Below, in pieces: positions 62,333-64,000 of a stretch of DNA of 64,000 nt. A model generated the notes under the pieces. It did no database searches. It had not been told where the DNA came from and worked only from the letters and a program-made list of their open reading frames with translations. Source of the DNA: Mycosphaerella arachidis (lineage: Eukaryota; Ascomycota; Dothideomycetes; Mycosphaerellales; Mycosphaerellaceae); assembly GCA_001297265.1 (NCBI GenBank), contig LIHB01000069.1:1-64000 (forward strand), written 5' to 3'. The translations under genes were made by a program, and so were the position numbers. Position 1 is the stretch's first letter. Every line of letters begins with the position of its first letter.

Positions 62333-64000
62333 TCAACTCAAGAACCTTCTCTCCTCATTCCTCCCTCGCTCAGAACTAAAAGCCTCAACCTTGACAGCGC
62401 CCAGGATTATCTCCATACCACTTCTCCCACTTTGGGCACCACCACCCACCGGCTGCACCCTCAATCGCCACTGCGCCTTTGTCACAATCCACTCCTCGCC
62501 TTCACCGTCATCATCTTCGTTCTGTTTACGCTTCTTCCTCCTTGTCTTTGCAGTGCTATCGTCTTCCTGGTCATCACTCCCGTCCCCAGTAGGAGTCCAT
62601 CTCCGACCGTCGACAAAAACATCCGCATCCGCACCAATCCGACATTTCACCCGCTCTTCGCTCATGCCGGTGTTGGAGGGGCTGGCTGGGAAGCTGCCAG
62701 CTCCTGCGCCGTGCTCCAACATCATGAGGCCTAGGGGCTGCGTTATTGGGAGGTTCATCTTGTTTGCGATGACGCTGAAGAGGCTTGTGATCCGGGAGAG
62801 TGTTTGTCTGAAGAACGTCGCGCGGCACGTCCGGGCGTTTGGGAGTGACCCTCGTGGCTCAACTGACAGGAAAGTATTCTCCTCGCCTGTAATCTCGATG
62901 ATCAAGCTATATGCTTCGGTATCGACATATGGTCTCTGGTAGTAAACCCAGCCGGGCCCCTTGGGTGCGTTATGGGATGTCGTAGTACTTGTGGGCGATG
63001 GTGCTGTTGAGCCTCGGTCAGGAGTGCCATCTGCCATGAGCGATATGCCTGACTGTCGGATATCTTCCAAACGTATCAGGATTTCTGTTCGCCTCCTTGC
63101 CAGATTGTAGGAAATGGTGTGGGGTATGATGCGCTGCTCCAGACCTTTGAGATGATAGTATCGGGCATCTCGGAGCAGTTCTGCGCGATGCTCATCGCTT
63201 CGAATCTCTACTGGATAGCCTTTGATGAAGTGAAGAAGGTCGGCAAATGTCTTTGCAGATCGACCAGGTACGCTAGGCGGCAAGATCGAAGGCGGTCGTA
63301 AAAGTGATCGTTCTGTGAGCCCGGGAAATACATCATTTGGAGTGGTGAAGAAAGCCGAAAACCCGAGCGAGAAGTAGTTGGGCGAGTCGCCGGGATTGCT
63401 AAAAAGGTCTCGAGGTATCTGGAACTCCGATTCGCCGATCCGAATATAGATTGTGGAAGAGAAGAGCTGTGCGGTAAGTCGTGGTAGGCTGAAGAATTGC
63501 GCATCGGCGAACAGCTTGACGAAATGTGGTCCATCTTTGGGCTCGACATGGTAGCCCTGGAGATGGAGTGCTATGTCTTCAAAAGTCGCCGGATCTCTGT
63601 CGATGTATAGCGTTCGTACATTGTCGGCACCTTCGCTCTGCCGTAGCTGTTCTTCGAAGAACTGCGAAAAATATGATGGAGCTAATGTAGTCAGTATCAG
63701 TGCATATATCTTGGATGCTGCCCGAGCAAGCTTACCATCACTAGATATGCTAGCTCCAGATAGTCTGAACAGCTTGTCTCCAATCTGGATAGGGAAGACT
63801 TTGCGAGCTGGCAGTAGCATCGACGCATTCGGATCTGTCACGCTGCGTCTTGCGCTAACGCCCGGCCCTCCAATGCTCAAAGGAGGTCTCATCGACTCGA
63901 AGGTCACAGTGTGAGCGCGAGGCCTGAGGTCCGGTGTACCTGCATCACTGCGACTACGGTTTCCAGGACCACCCTGCGAAGGAACACTCTCCGCTGGTGT
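62333..64000 (-). CDS. BTB/POZ-domain protein, 5' end beyond window
   Basis: Partial; frame open to the right edge with no ATG needed. Join complement(62333..63681, 63736..64000). The 54-nt intron (gtaagc...cattag) contains no stop, so an unspliced reading looks open; splicing gives SGASISSDAPSYFSQFFEEQL, a normal BTB start. A T1/BTB fold follows: TLYIDRDPATFEDIALHLQGY, FVKLFADAQFFSLPRLTAQLF, then a second related block IYIRIGESEFQIPRDLF with LLRDARYYHLKGLEQRIIPH. The C-terminus carries a basic-acidic stretch KTRRKKRKQNEDDDGEGEE. Fungal proteins of this type may be adaptors or transcription-linked; the role is unknown. Confidence 0.8.
   Translation of the reverse strand, partial: TPAESVPSQGGPGNRSRSDAGTPDLRPRAHTVTFESMRPPLSIGGPGVSARRSVTDPNASMLLPARKVFPIQIGDKLFRLSGASISSDGKLARAASKIYALILTTLAPSYFSQFFEEQLRQSEGADNVRTLYIDRDPATFEDIALHLQGYHVEPKDGPHFVKLFADAQFFSLPRLTAQLFSSTIYIRIGESEFQIPRDLFSNPGDSPNYFSLGFSAFFTTPNDVFPGLTERSLLRPPSILPPSVPGRSAKTFADLLHFIKGYPVEIRSDEHRAELLRDARYYHLKGLEQRIIPHTISYNLARRRTEILIRLEDIRQSGISLMADGTPDRGSTAPSPTSTTTSHNAPKGPGWVYYQRPYVDTEAYSLIIEITGEENTFLSVEPRGSLPNARTCRATFFRQTLSRITSLFSVIANKMNLPITQPLGLMMLEHGAGAGSFPASPSNTGMSEERVKCRIGADADVFVDGRRWTPTGDGSDDQEDDSTAKTRRKKRKQNEDDDGEGEEWIVTKAQWRLRVQPVGGGAQSGRSGMEIILGAVKVEAFSSERGRNEERRFLS

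Noticed and set aside
1..64000. tRNA, rRNA, CRISPR array, bacterial-type operon
   Set aside because: None seen; the window is nuclear fungal DNA with interrupted single genes.

Overview
The window looks like nuclear DNA of a filamentous ascomycete, most likely a Dothideomycete (inference from gene content, not a measured placement). The evidence is dense single genes on both strands, short introns of about 43-118 nt with GTAAGY-type donors and CTRAY branch points, fungus-specific families (Zn2Cys6 regulator, DUF3431-type protein, PNS1-type transporter, Hsp104), and a left edge of AT-rich DNA with the CpA/TpG depletion of repeat-induced point mutation (RIP). Gene structures were read by hand from reading frames, splice signals and family resemblance; no search was run.

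Layout. 1-960 is RIP-mutated repeat relic. 1.3-11.7 kb is housekeeping: a zinc-finger protein, a PNS1/choline-transporter-like protein, a CLPTM1-family membrane protein, a SelO pseudokinase and, divergent from it, a DCAF4-like WD40 protein. 11.9-18.9 kb is an accessory metabolic block: an aldoxime dehydratase reading frame broken by four internal stop codons, a divergent and apparently intact nitrilase, a cupin, a SnoaL/NTF2-like protein, and a secreted beta-propeller gene with an in-frame stop and no ATG. 19.4-26.9 kb has a hydrophilin-like protein, an ELO elongase with a very long tail, a fatty-acid-hydroxylase-superfamily protein and a DUF3431-type protein. 27.6-33.3 kb has a Zn2Cys6 regulator and a GH2 beta-mannosidase. 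33.8-34.1 kb is a decayed secreted-protein frame. 34.4-40.1 kb has a long-form tRNase Z and an MFS transporter, the latter divergent from an FAD monooxygenase (40.9-42.2 kb). 42.6-56.6 kb holds a nuclear protein with a UIM-like motif, a cytochrome P450, small unknown proteins, a tail-anchored protein, a GH43 arabinanase, Hsp104 and a NIPA-type transporter. 58.7-64 kb has a CBM48-like protein and a BTB/POZ protein running off the right edge.

How the genes fit together. The strongest functional link is the divergent aldoxime dehydratase/nitrilase pair, which would convert aldoxime to nitrile to carboxylic acid. The first step is now a pseudogene while the nitrilase still has its Glu-Lys-Cys triad. 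A second pair is the MFS transporter and FAD monooxygenase, likely a small uptake/oxidation module. The beta-mannosidase and arabinanase belong to plant-polysaccharide breakdown. Three separate reading frames are broken mostly by stops explainable as C-to-T changes, and a RIP-mutated repeat lies at the left edge, so mutational decay recurs in the window.
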